DNA of 64,000 nucleotides, taken from Deltaproteobacteria bacterium. Lineage in GTDB: Bacteria > Myxococcota_A > Polyangia > Polyangiales > Houyiibacteriaceae. Position 1 is the first letter of the stretch, and each line of letters starts with the position of its first letter. Shown in pieces: positions 46,254 through 55,557 of this stretch. The position numbers and the translations under genes were made by a program. Below the pieces are notes generated by a model. It was given only the letters and a program-made list of their open reading frames with translations. It had not been told where the DNA came from and searched no databases. The stretch covers positions 144,501 to 208,500 of the forward strand of contig JAEPMI010000015.1 of the NCBI GenBank assembly GCA_017644045.1, given 5' to 3'.

Positions 46254-48225
46254 AGGTCCCAAGAGACGAGCCGAGCACGAAGCGGCCACCGAGGAAGAGC
46301 CCGGCGGCGACCCGGTGGGCGGGCCGGCCACCAACGAGTCCACCGGATGGCGCGGTCGCCTGTGGCGGAAGCTCGCTCGGCACCGGTCGGCGGTGATCGC
46401 GATCGCCGCGACCCTCGCCGTCGTCGCGTTGGTTGCCGGAGTCGGGCGCTGCGGTTCCGCCGACACGACCGCCGAGGAGCACGCGGGGCACGACCATCCG
46501 GCTGACACCATCTGGACCTGCTCGATGCATCCGCAGATCCGCCAGTCGGAGCCGGGGCAGTGCCCGATCTGCGGGATGGACCTGATTCCGGTCGAGCCAG
46601 GCGACTCGATGGCGACGGACCCCGATCAGGTCGTTCTCAGCGATCGGGCCAAGGCGCTCGCGGCGGTCCGAACCACCCCTGTGCGCCGGATCCAGTCTGG
46701 CGGAGCGCGGGTCCGGCTCCTCGGTCAGGTCGACTACGACGAGACCACTCTGCGGACCGTCACCGCGTGGATCGGCGGGCGCATCGACCGGCTCCACCTG
46801 GACGTCACCGGCGAGCGGGTGCGGCGAGGTCAGGTGGTCGCGACCCTCTACAGCCCGGAGGTGTACGCGGCCCAACAGGATCTCATCACCGCTCGACGCC
46901 AGCTCGCGCGGATGAGCCACGCCTCCGAGCTCGCTCGTTCGGCTGCCCGCGCCACCCTCGACTCGGCTCGCGAGCGGCTCCGCCTGCTCGGCATCCCGGC
47001 GCGCGAGCTCGAGCGAATGGAAGAAGCGGATGGGCCGCGACGACACGTGACGGTTCGCAGCCCGTTCGCTGGAACCGTCATCGAGCGACTCGCCGCTGAA
47101 GGGGCGTACGTGGAGACCGGCTCGCCCCTGTATCGAATCGCCGACCTGACGCGGCTCTGGGTGCAGCTCGATGCGTATGAGAGCGACCTGCCGCATCTGG
47201 CCGTGGGCCAGACCGTCGAGCTCGAGATCGAGGCGCTTCCGGGGGAGATCGTCGAGGGGCGAGTCGCCTTCGTCGATCCGGTCATCGATCCACGTCGCCG
47301 TACGGCGCGGGTCCGGATCGCCATCTCGAACCCGGACCGTGAGTTGCGCCCAGGGATGTTCGTCGAGGCGGTGGTGCGCGGTGAGGCCGAGGGCGAGAAT
47401 GGCGCGGGAGCCCAGCCGCTGGTGGTTCCCGCGAGCGCCCCGCTCTTCACGGGCCGACGCTCCATCGTCTACGTCTCGGTTGCGGGCGCGCAGCGACCCA
47501 CCTACGAAGCGCGCGTAGTGCGGCTCGGTCCGCGCGTCGGCGACCTGTACCCCGTCGTCGCCGGCCTGCGCGAGGGAGAGCGCGTGGTCACGGAGGGTGC
47601 GTTCGCGCTGGACGCGGATCTCCAGATCCGCGGCGGCGACAGCATGATGACCCTTGTCGACGACACCGAGCCGGGTGCGTACGACGGAATCATCGCGGTC
47701 GATGGCGAGTGGCGCAGCGCCCTCGCGAGGGTCTTCGCCGCGTATCTGGCGCTGCAAGGCGCCCTCGCGAACGACGAGGCCGAGCAGGCCAGTGGGGCAG
47801 CCTCCGAGCTCCTGGCAGCGGTGACCGCGTTCGAACCCACCGAACCACGAGATGCCGTGGGCGAGTGGGAGCGGTTCGCGCGGCACCTGAGAATGCACGC
47901 CCAGCGCGCCAGCGAGGCCGACACCCTCGAGGGGATCCGCGCCCAGGTCGAACCGCTCACCGCACAGATGGTGGGGGTCCTACGCGTCTTCGGGAACCCG
48001 ACCGGGGGCGCCCTGCACCTGGCCTACTGCCCCATGGCGTTCGACAACCGTGGCGCCACGTGGATCCAGGACGATGAGTCGGTCGACAACGCGTACTTCG
48101 GCGCGGCCATGCGCACGTGCGGCAGTGTCCGCGCGTCCGTCGGCCCCGGTGGCTACCTGGAGGTTCCGCGCGACGACGAGGGCTCGAGCGCCCGACGAGC
48201 GCCCGCCGGGGGGCATCAGCATTGA
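46246..48225 (+). CDS. cusB: CusB-like adaptor with CSMHP motif and DUF3347-like tail
   Basis: A 659-residue adaptor. An N-terminal membrane segment (about residues 47-66) is followed by HAGHDH, the heavy-metal motif WTCSMHPQIRQSEPGQCPIC, the usual barrel and hairpin domains and a C-terminal DUF3347-like domain with HLAYCPMAFDNRGATW. It collects Cu(I)/Ag(I) in the periplasm and hands it to the pump. Extra domains make it longer than E. coli CusB (about 400). The last codon overlaps the next gene's TTG start. Confidence 0.9.
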   Translation: MSEGPKRRAEHEAATEEEPGGDPVGGPATNESTGWRGRLWRKLARHRSAVIAIAATLAVVALVAGVGRCGSADTTAEEHAGHDHPADTIWTCSMHPQIRQSEPGQCPICGMDLIPVEPGDSMATDPDQVVLSDRAKALAAVRTTPVRRIQSGGARVRLLGQVDYDETTLRTVTAWIGGRIDRLHLDVTGERVRRGQVVATLYSPEVYAAQQDLITARRQLARMSHASELARSAARATLDSARERLRLLGIPARELERMEEADGPRRHVTVRSPFAGTVIERLAAEGAYVETGSPLYRIADLTRLWVQLDAYESDLPHLAVGQTVELEIEALPGEIVEGRVAFVDPVIDPRRRTARVRIAISNPDRELRPGMFVEAVVRGEAEGENGAGAQPLVVPASAPLFTGRRSIVYVSVAGAQRPTYEARVVRLGPRVGDLYPVVAGLREGERVVTEGAFALDADLQIRGGDSMMTLVDDTEPGAYDGIIAVDGEWRSALARVFAAYLALQGALANDEAEQASGAASELLAAVTAFEPTEPRDAVGEWERFARHLRMHAQRASEADTLEGIRAQVEPLTAQMVGVLRVFGNPTGGALHLAYCPMAFDNRGATWIQDDESVDNAYFGAAMRTCGSVRASVGPGGYLEVPRDDEGSSARRAPAGGHQH

Positions 48226-51200
48226 CCAAGCCGCCGACGCCCGAGCCGAGAGGCTCGGCTTGGGAGCGCTTCCTGGGCTTCTTCGTGGACGCGAAGTTCG
48301 TGGTCTTCGTGCTCGTGGGGATGCTGGTCTTCACCGGCTTCCGCGTCGCCCCCTTCGAAGAGCTCGAGGTGGGTTGGCTCGATCGCGACCCGGTGCCGGT
48401 CGACGCGCTCCCGGACGTGGGCGAGAACCAGCAGATCGTCTTCACGCAGTGGCCCGGCCGATCGCCCCGCGACGTCGAAGACCAGATCACCTATCCGCTG
48501 ACGACCGCGCTCCTCGGCATCCCGGGCGTTCGGACCGTTCGGAGCGCCAGCGCGTTCGGGTTCTCGACCGTGTACGTCATCTTCGACGACAGCGTCGAGT
48601 TCTACTGGTCCCGGTCTCGTGTCCTCGAGAAGCTGGCGTCGCTGCCCGCGGACTTGCTACCGGACGGAGTCACTCCCACGCTCGGTCCCGACGCGACGGC
48701 GCTCGGCCAGGTGTACTGGTACACGCTCGAAGGCCACGACCCCGAGGGTAACGTGGTCGGCGGCTGGGATCTCCACGAGCTTCGGAGTGTGCAGGACTGG
48801 ATCGTCCGCTACGGCCTCCAGTCGGTGGACGGTGTCAGCGAGGTGGCGTCGATCGGCGGCTACGTCCAGGAATACCAGGTCGATGTCGATCCCGAGGCCA
48901 TGCGCGCCCAAGGGGTCACGCTGGCGCAGATCGCGTCGGCCGTCGGGGAGTCGAACCTGGACGTCGGCGCTGGCACGATGGAGGTCAACGGCGTCGAGTA
49001 CGTCGTTCGCGGCATCGGCTTCATCGAGGCGCTCGAGGATCTCGAAGAGGTCGTCGTCGTGGAGCGGGACAACACGCCGATCCGGATCCGGGACGTGGCA
49101 CACGTGCACCTCGGCCCGGCTCGGCGTCGCGGCGGCCTCGACGATCAGGGTGCGGAGGTCGTCGGCGGTGTGGTCGTTGCGCGCTACCGCGACAACCCAC
49201 TCCGCGTGATCCACGGCGTCCAGGATCGGATCGAACAGCTCGCCCCTGGTCTGCCCCGCCGCACCCTCGAAGACGGCACCGTCAGCCAGATCACGGTGGT
49301 CCCCTTCTACGACCGAACCGAGCTGATCCACGAGACCATCGACACGCTCTCGACGGCGCTCTGGCAGCAGATTCTGATCAGCGTGATCGTCGTGCTCGTC
49401 TTGCTCCGCAATCTACGGAGCTCGCTGCTGATCACCTCGATCCTACCCCTGGGTGTCCTGCTGGCCCTGGTGATCATGCAGTACACCGGGGTCGACGCCA
49501 ACATCATGGCGTTAGGAGGGATCGCGATCGCGATCGGCACCATGGTGGACATGGGCATCGTGTTCACGGAGAACATCGTCCAGCACTTGGACGAGGCGCC
49601 CGCCGGCGCCGATCGCGCAGCCGTGGTCAAGAGGGCCGCCGCCGAGGTGGCGCCGGCCGTCCTGACGAGCGTGCTGACCACCGTGGTCAGCTTCCTCCCG
49701 GTCTTCGGGCTGACCGCATCCGAAGCGCGCCTCTTCACCCCGCTGGCCTATACCAAGACCTTCGCGATGGTGGGCGCCTTCGCGTTGGCGATGATGATGC
49801 TCCCCGCGCTCGCTCACATCGTGTTGCGCCCGCGACCGCGTCCCCCCGCGACGGAAGCGACGGGGTTCGCCCGCGTACGCCGTTCCCTCTTTCGTATCGA
49901 GCACGCGCGCGACTGGATCCTTCTGGCCGCAGGCGTTGCTCTCTCGAGCTGGAACGTCTGGGTCGGTCTCTTCGTGGTGCTCCTCGGCCTTAGCCGCCTC
50001 GCCCGACCGTTGATGACGGAGGGCAAGGCCCGCTGGATCGAACGTATCGAGAACGGGCTGGCCATCGCGGGCATGGGGCTCGCGCTCGCGGCGGACTGGC
50101 TGCCGCTCGGCCCCGCCAAGGGGCTGGTGTGGAACGCGCTCTTCGTCGGTGGCGTCGTCGCTCTGGTCCTGGGCACCTTCCGGCTGTTCGAGCGGGTCTA
50201 TCCGGCGATTCTCCGCTGGTGCCTTCGCCACAAGCTGCTCTTCCTGTCGCTCCCCGCCACCATCGTGCTCTTCGGGATGACCGCCTGGCTGGGCTTCGAT
50301 TCGGTGTTCAGCTGGTTGCCGCACTCCGCTCGGCAGAGCGGCGCCGCGGTGAGCCTCGCGCACTCGCTTCCGGGCTTCGGCCGCGAGTACATGCCGCCCT
50401 TCGATGAAGGGGCGTTCCTCTTCATGCCGACGACCATGCCGCACGCATCGGTGGGTGAGGTCCGCGAGCTCACGGCCGAGCTCGATGCGGCCATCGCCGC
50501 GATCCCGGAAGTGCAGCGGGCCGTGGGGAAGTGGGGGCGCGCCGAGAGCCCGCTGGACCCGGCGCCGGTCTCGATGATCGAGACCGTCATCACGTACATT
50601 CCCGAGTATCGGACCGAACCCGATGGCTCGCGAGTGCGCCAGTGGCGCGACCACATCCGAACCCCCAAGGACATCTGGGACGAGATCGTCGCGGTCACCG
50701 ATCATCCGGCGGTGACGAGCGCACCCATCCTGATGCCGATCGCCGCGCGGATCGTCATGCTCCAGAGCGGCATGCGCGCGCCCATGGGCGTCAAAGTCCA
50801 GGGCCCGGACCTCGAGACCATCGAGGCGTTCGGGATGCGCCTCGAGGAGGTCCTCCGTGGTGTCCCGGGCATCCGACCCGAGACCGTCTTCGCCGATCGC
50901 GTGGTCGGCAAGCCCTACATCGAAGTGGACATCGACCGCCGGGCGATCGCCCGCTACGGCCTCTCGATCGAGCGGGTGCAGCACGCCTTGCAGGTGGCCC
51001 TCGGCGGCATGCCCGTCACGCGCACCGTCGAAGGTCGCGAGCGCTACCCGGTCCGCGTGCGCTACATGCGCGAAGAGCGAGACAGCGTCGAGGCGTTACG
51101 TCGCGTTCTCGTGCACCCGGCGGCCGGCGAACCGGTCCCGCTCGAGCAGGTCGCCGACATTCGCTACGTCCGTGGCCCACAGGTCATCAAGAGCGAAGAC

Positions 51201-51983
51201 ACCTTCCTGACCAGCTACGTGCTCTTCGACCGCCAGAGCGACGTGGCCGAAGTGGATGCGGTGGAGGCGGCTCAAGCGTTCCTCGCGGAGAAGATCGCTT
51301 CCGGTGAGCTCGAGGTCCCAGCCGGCGTCCAGTACGCCTTTGCCGGCAGCTACGAGAGTCAGGTGCGGAGCGAGGCGCGGATGAAGGTGCTCATTCCCAT
51401 CGCGCTATCGCTGGTCTTCCTCCTTCTCTATCTGCAGTTCCGGCGCTTCGGCACCTCTTTGATCATCTACAGCGGGGTCGCGGTGGCGGTCAGCGGCGGG
51501 TTCATCCTTCTCTGGCTCTACGGTCAACCGTGGTTCATGGACTTCGACCTCTTCGGCACCTCCATGCGTGACCTCTTCCAGGTACGCACGGTGAACATGT
51601 CGATGGCCGTCTGGGTCGGTGTGATCGCGCTGATCGGGGTTGCCACCGACGACGGGGTGGTTCTGAGTACCTACCTCAAACAGAAGTTCGACCAGGGACC
51701 GGCCCCAGACGTCGAAGCGGTCCGTGAACGGGTGATGGAAGCCGGGGCCCGGCGTGTTCGGCCCTGCTTGATGACGACGGCGACGACCATCCTGGCGCTG
51801 ATCCCGGTCATCACGTCCCAGGGCCGAGGTGCGGATGTCATGGTGCCCATGGCCCTGCCTTCGGTCGGCGGCATGGCGATCGAGCTGATCACGCTCTTCG
51901 TCGTCCCGGTTCTCTACTGCTGGGTCGAGGAGATGCGAACGCGACGCGCGCTGCGTGCCGAGGCCAGCGTCACGGACTTCTGA
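48222..51983 (+). CDS. cusA: CusA-family Cu/Ag RND efflux pump
   Basis: A 1253-residue RND permease. TM4 signature GGIAIAIGTMVDMGIVFTEN is of the CusA (monovalent metal) kind. It starts DVGENQQIVFTQWPGRSPRDVEDQ as in Cus pumps. It is about 200 residues longer than E. coli CusA because of an extra membrane-rich segment between the N- and C-terminal halves (about residues 545-690, LARPLMTEGKARWIERIENG and neighbours). The TTG start overlaps the cusB stop (TTGA). It exports Cu(I) and Ag(I). Confidence 0.93.
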   Translation: MTKPPTPEPRGSAWERFLGFFVDAKFVVFVLVGMLVFTGFRVAPFEELEVGWLDRDPVPVDALPDVGENQQIVFTQWPGRSPRDVEDQITYPLTTALLGIPGVRTVRSASAFGFSTVYVIFDDSVEFYWSRSRVLEKLASLPADLLPDGVTPTLGPDATALGQVYWYTLEGHDPEGNVVGGWDLHELRSVQDWIVRYGLQSVDGVSEVASIGGYVQEYQVDVDPEAMRAQGVTLAQIASAVGESNLDVGAGTMEVNGVEYVVRGIGFIEALEDLEEVVVVERDNTPIRIRDVAHVHLGPARRRGGLDDQGAEVVGGVVVARYRDNPLRVIHGVQDRIEQLAPGLPRRTLEDGTVSQITVVPFYDRTELIHETIDTLSTALWQQILISVIVVLVLLRNLRSSLLITSILPLGVLLALVIMQYTGVDANIMALGGIAIAIGTMVDMGIVFTENIVQHLDEAPAGADRAAVVKRAAAEVAPAVLTSVLTTVVSFLPVFGLTASEARLFTPLAYTKTFAMVGAFALAMMMLPALAHIVLRPRPRPPATEATGFARVRRSLFRIEHARDWILLAAGVALSSWNVWVGLFVVLLGLSRLARPLMTEGKARWIERIENGLAIAGMGLALAADWLPLGPAKGLVWNALFVGGVVALVLGTFRLFERVYPAILRWCLRHKLLFLSLPATIVLFGMTAWLGFDSVFSWLPHSARQSGAAVSLAHSLPGFGREYMPPFDEGAFLFMPTTMPHASVGEVRELTAELDAAIAAIPEVQRAVGKWGRAESPLDPAPVSMIETVITYIPEYRTEPDGSRVRQWRDHIRTPKDIWDEIVAVTDHPAVTSAPILMPIAARIVMLQSGMRAPMGVKVQGPDLETIEAFGMRLEEVLRGVPGIRPETVFADRVVGKPYIEVDIDRRAIARYGLSIERVQHALQVALGGMPVTRTVEGRERYPVRVRYMREERDSVEALRRVLVHPAAGEPVPLEQVADIRYVRGPQVIKSEDTFLTSYVLFDRQSDVAEVDAVEAAQAFLAEKIASGELEVPAGVQYAFAGSYESQVRSEARMKVLIPIALSLVFLLLYLQFRRFGTSLIIYSGVAVAVSGGFILLWLYGQPWFMDFDLFGTSMRDLFQVRTVNMSMAVWVGVIALIGVATDDGVVLSTYLKQKFDQGPAPDVEAVRERVMEAGARRVRPCLMTTATTILALIPVITSQGRGADVMVPMALPSVGGMAIELITLFVVPVLYCWVEEMRTRRALRAEASVTDF

Positions 51984-52016
51984 TGAACAACGAGAGATGA
52001 GAAAGTGAGACGACCG

Positions 52017-52376
52017 ATGATGAGAGCTATCCGAACCTTGACCGCTGGCTGCGTTGTGCTGTTGGCGTGCAACGAGGCAGCAGAGTCGACCGCCCAAGAG
52101 CCCGCCCCCGTCGAGTCCCGACATGAGGTGAGCGTCGGAGCCCATGGCTATGAGCCCAGCACGATCGAGGCCGCCGTGGGGCAACCGGTGACGCTCGTCG
52201 TGACCCGGACCACCGACGAAGGCTGCGGCGACGTGCTCGCGATTCCATCGCGGGACATCCGGCGCGACCTCCCCCTGAACGAACCGGTCGAGATTCGCTT
52301 CACGCCGTCCGAAGCCGGCAGTATCCGATTCACGTGCGGCATGGGCATGTATGACGGCACCATCGTCGTGCAGTAG
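52017..52376 (+). CDS. Cupredoxin-like periplasmic lipoprotein
   Basis: A 119-residue lipoprotein (LLAC, about residues 16-19) with a cupredoxin fold: VSVGAHGYEPSTIEAAVGQ and a final FTCGMGMYDGTIVVQ. The C-G-M-G-M end resembles the copper loop of azurin/plastocyanin-like domains. It probably carries copper from CusCBA or to it. The start is one of two adjacent ATGs (52017, 52020). It follows cusA at 33 bp and precedes the histidine kinase at 22 bp. Confidence 0.7.
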   Translation: MMRAIRTLTAGCVVLLACNEAAESTAQEPAPVESRHEVSVGAHGYEPSTIEAAVGQPVTLVVTRTTDEGCGDVLAIPSRDIRRDLPLNEPVEIRFTPSEAGSIRFTCGMGMYDGTIVVQ

Positions 52377-52398
52377 GTCCCAGCACCTTCCGACACCC

Positions 52399-53856
52399 AT
52401 GACTCGAAGCGCAGAACGGAGTATCGGACGGCAACTCGCGGTGGGCTTTGGCTCGATCGCCACCGTGGCCGCTCTGCTCTGCGTTGGTTTGCTCTTCGCG
52501 CTGGTCCGGGTGGATGCGATCCTTGAGAAGGTGCGCGAAGACGGAGTCGCGGCGCGGGAAGCGCTGTCGCTCTCGCTGTCGGTTCGTGAGCACTACCTCC
52601 ATGAGTCGCACACGGTCATTCAGCACGACTCCGGGCAAGTGGGACCGCATGAAGCCTGGTTGGTCGACCTCCAGCGCAGAGCCCGCGCGCTCCGAGCGGC
52701 AGTGCCCGTGTCGGAGCGAGCCCGCCTCGAGACCCTCATGCGGGAGAGCCGTGCCCTCGACGAGGTCTTTCGAAGGGCGGTTCTTCCAGCCGCGCTCGCT
52801 CGTGACCACGAGCGGCTGCAGCGAGCGCACGCGGTGGCCGGCCGACACCTGGAGCGGGCAACGGACGCGGCGGACGCCGTCGCTCGATCCCTCGAGGAGC
52901 GCATGGTGGCCGCCCGCCGGCGTGCCCAAGAGGCCACGGCGCTGGGAATGCTCCTCGGTTGTATCGGGGTACTGACGATTCTGATCTTGGCCATTGGCTT
53001 CTCGCTGCAGCTCCGGCGAGCCATCAGTCGGCCGCTCGGTCTTCTCGCGGAAGCCGCGGAACGCTTCGGCCGGGGGGAGACCCAAGCGGAACTCGGAGAG
53101 TTGGGTGTGGGCGAGATCCGCGTCGTGGCGCGTGCGTTCGATGCCATGGCAGAGGGCATCCGTGAGCGGGAGGCGGCACTGGTGCGCAGCGAGCGGCTGG
53201 CAGCCATCGGTCAACTCGCAGCTGGAGTGGCCCACGAGATCAACAACCCCGTGGCGGTGATCCGCGGCTATCTGAGAACCATGGTCCCTGAAGCGCGCGA
53301 CGAGAGTCAGGCGACCGAGCTCCGTATCCTCGATCAAGAAGCGGCGGCTTGCCAGCGCATCGTGGACGACCTTCTCGCGTACGGCCGGGACCCCGACCTC
53401 AGCCTGGAACGGCTAGGAACGCGCGCCTTCCTCGGCGATGCCGCCCGGCGCTTCGCCGCGACGGACCTGGGGAGCGGTGTCGACTTGGCGAGTGACATCG
53501 AAGACGCGAAACTCGAGGTAGACCCCGTCCGCATGCGCCAAGTGGTCGACAACCTGCTCTCGAACGCCGCGGAGTTCTCCGAAGCCGGTGCGACGGTGGT
53601 GCTGCGCGGTGCGCTCCTCGACCAAGACACCTACCGGATCGAAGTGCTCGACCGGGGCCCAGGAATCCCCGAAGACCAGCGGGAGCGGGTCTTCGAGCCC
53701 TTTCGCAGCAGCCGGCCTGGGGGCACGGGTCTGGGGCTCGCCATCTCGCGCGTGATCGTGAGCGCCCATCGCGGACAGATCCGCGCAGTCCCGCGTCCAG
53801 GTGGCGGATCGAGCATCCAGATCGATCTTCCGCGGGCCCAGGAGTCCCGCCGATGA
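52399..53856 (+). CDS. Membrane sensor histidine kinase
   Basis: A 485-residue kinase. Two membrane segments (about residues 15-35 and 180-200) enclose a helical periplasmic sensor; HAMP, a His-phosphorylation helix with His279 in AHEINNPVA and an ATPase domain with DNLLSNA, DRGPGIP and GGTGLGLAIS follow. No obvious metal-binding motif is in the sensor, but the genomic setting indicates copper/silver or envelope stress as the cue. It overlaps the regulator gene (ATGA). Confidence 0.9.
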   Translation: MTRSAERSIGRQLAVGFGSIATVAALLCVGLLFALVRVDAILEKVREDGVAAREALSLSLSVREHYLHESHTVIQHDSGQVGPHEAWLVDLQRRARALRAAVPVSERARLETLMRESRALDEVFRRAVLPAALARDHERLQRAHAVAGRHLERATDAADAVARSLEERMVAARRRAQEATALGMLLGCIGVLTILILAIGFSLQLRRAISRPLGLLAEAAERFGRGETQAELGELGVGEIRVVARAFDAMAEGIREREAALVRSERLAAIGQLAAGVAHEINNPVAVIRGYLRTMVPEARDESQATELRILDQEAAACQRIVDDLLAYGRDPDLSLERLGTRAFLGDAARRFAATDLGSGVDLASDIEDAKLEVDPVRMRQVVDNLLSNAAEFSEAGATVVLRGALLDQDTYRIEVLDRGPGIPEDQRERVFEPFRSSRPGGTGLGLAISRVIVSAHRGQIRAVPRPGGGSSIQIDLPRAQESRR

Positions 53857-55229
53857 AGGACACCATCCTGATCGTCGACGACCGCCCGAACATGATCGGT
53901 CTCGTGAAGAAGGTCCTGCAAGGAGAGGGGCGTTTGGTGACGGCGCCGTCGGGTAGGGCGGCCATCGACTCGCTTCGGGCAGAACCGGTGGACGTCGTCC
54001 TCTGCGACCTCCGTCTTGGAGACGTCGATGGGTTGGAGGTCCTCCGAGAGTGCAAGCGCCTGCGACCGCACGCGGAGTTCATTCTCATGACCGCCTACGC
54101 TTCCGTCGATTCCGCCGTCGAGGCGATGCGGCTAGGAGCGTACGACTACGTCACCAAACCCTTCGAGCCCGAGCACGTACGCTCCGTCGTGCTGCAGGCC
54201 CTGGCCCGAGTCGCCGCCAACCGAGTGGCCGAGGGAACCGGCGATGGCATGGAAGTCCTTCCGGGCCTCTACGCCAAGGCTCCGTCCATGGTCGCGCTCG
54301 CCGAGTTGGTCAGCAAGGTCGCTGCGAGCACTGCGACGGTCCTCTTGCTCGGCGAGACCGGCACCGGAAAGGAGCGTCTCGCGCGCGCCGTCCACGCCCT
54401 GAGCCCCCGGCGGGAGCGCCGTTTCATCGGGATCAACTGCGCGGCGATTCCGGCCGACCTCCTGGAGAGCGAGCTCTTCGGAAGCTCGAAGGGCGCCTTC
54501 ACGGGGGCGATGAGAGACCGAGCAGGGCTCTTCGAAGAGGCCGACGGAGGCACCCTGTTCTTGGACGAGATCGGGGACATGCGGCTTTCGCTCCAGGCGA
54601 AGCTCACCCGGGTTCTGGAGGAGCGTGCCATTCGTCGTATCGGCGAGAGCCGCGAGCGCAAGGTCGATGTTCGCATCGTCGCAGCCACTCATCGGAGCAT
54701 CGATCGCATGGTCCGAACCGGCGCCTTCCGGGAGGACCTGTGGTATCGGCTCAACGTCGCCACCGTCCGTATTCCCCCGCTCCGCGAGCGGCCGGATGAC
54801 ATCGAGCTCTTGACGATGCACTTCTTGCGCGAGGTGTGTGCCGAGTCGGTCGGACGACCGCTCGCGCTCAGCCCTGCGGCGCTCGAGGCCATCTGCTCCT
54901 ATCGCTGGCCGGGCAACGTACGGCAGCTCCGTGCGGCGGTCGAACGCGCCGCCATCGTCGCTGGCGGAGAGCGGATCGAGATCGGAGACCTCCCTCCCGA
55001 ACTCGTCGGCGCCCCGGGCGGCGAGCCCGCCGACGACCTCACTGGAATGGCGTGGGCGGGCGCGCTGGAAAAGGCGAAGAAGCGATTCGGTCGACGCTAT
55101 CTTCGCAGTCTTCTACGGCAGCATGAGGGAGAGATCTCGGAAGCCGCCGAAGCCGCTGGAGTGGAGAGAGAGAGCTTCTACCGGCTGCTTCGCCGCCACG
55201 ACATCGACCCCAGCGACTATCGGGAGTAG
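53853..55229 (+). CDS. Sigma-54-dependent response regulator (NtrC/ZraR type)
   Basis: A 458-residue activator. A receiver domain with phosphorylation Asp52 (VLCDLRLGD), an AAA+ domain with Walker A GETGTGKE, GAFTGA loop (residues 214-219, intact) and Walker B TLFLDEIGD, and a Fis-type C-terminal DNA-binding domain. It is the last gene of the cus cluster and probably activates the sigma-54-like promoter at 44761. Layout resembles ZraSR, although that system regulates a different target. Confidence 0.93.
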   Translation: MKDTILIVDDRPNMIGLVKKVLQGEGRLVTAPSGRAAIDSLRAEPVDVVLCDLRLGDVDGLEVLRECKRLRPHAEFILMTAYASVDSAVEAMRLGAYDYVTKPFEPEHVRSVVLQALARVAANRVAEGTGDGMEVLPGLYAKAPSMVALAELVSKVAASTATVLLLGETGTGKERLARAVHALSPRRERRFIGINCAAIPADLLESELFGSSKGAFTGAMRDRAGLFEEADGGTLFLDEIGDMRLSLQAKLTRVLEERAIRRIGESRERKVDVRIVAATHRSIDRMVRTGAFREDLWYRLNVATVRIPPLRERPDDIELLTMHFLREVCAESVGRPLALSPAALEAICSYRWPGNVRQLRAAVERAAIVAGGERIEIGDLPPELVGAPGGEPADDLTGMAWAGALEKAKKRFGRRYLRSLLRQHEGEISEAAEAAGVERESFYRLLRRHDIDPSDYRE

Positions 55230-55258
55230 GGCGGGGCCGCGGCCGGTCGCAGTGCTTC

Positions 55259-55396
55259 GTGGCGTTCGGTGCTCTGACTCTGGCGCCCGGGCAATGGAGG
55301 CTGTCAGGCCAAGACAGATACGCACACGAGGCGTCGCTTGCCGTCGTCGAGTTCATAGCGATCGCTGCCGTGGCGCTTTGGAACGTCGACGAGTAG
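55259..55396 (+). CDS. Possible small membrane protein
   Basis: A 45-residue frame from GTG 55259 reads MAFGALTLAPGQW and ends SLAVVEFIAIAAVALWNVDE, a single predicted membrane helix. It lies 29 bp after the response regulator stop. It might be the leftover C-terminus of a larger membrane protein or a small regulatory peptide. No family is recognised, and another frame through the same DNA could belong to the following gene. Confidence 0.3.
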   Translation: MAFGALTLAPGQWRLSGQDRYAHEASLAVVEFIAIAAVALWNVDE

Positions 55397-55557
55397 ACAT
55401 CATGAGTGCCATGGAAGCAGATCGAGAGGATTTCTTCGTCAGCGAGCCCGCGAAGGGGCGCGGCGTGGAGGTCGGTTTCGCTGGTCGTCACGGCTGCGGG
55501 GCAACCCCAGGGCTGTGCCGACGAGTCGATCGCCCAATCCATACGCCTATCCCTTCC

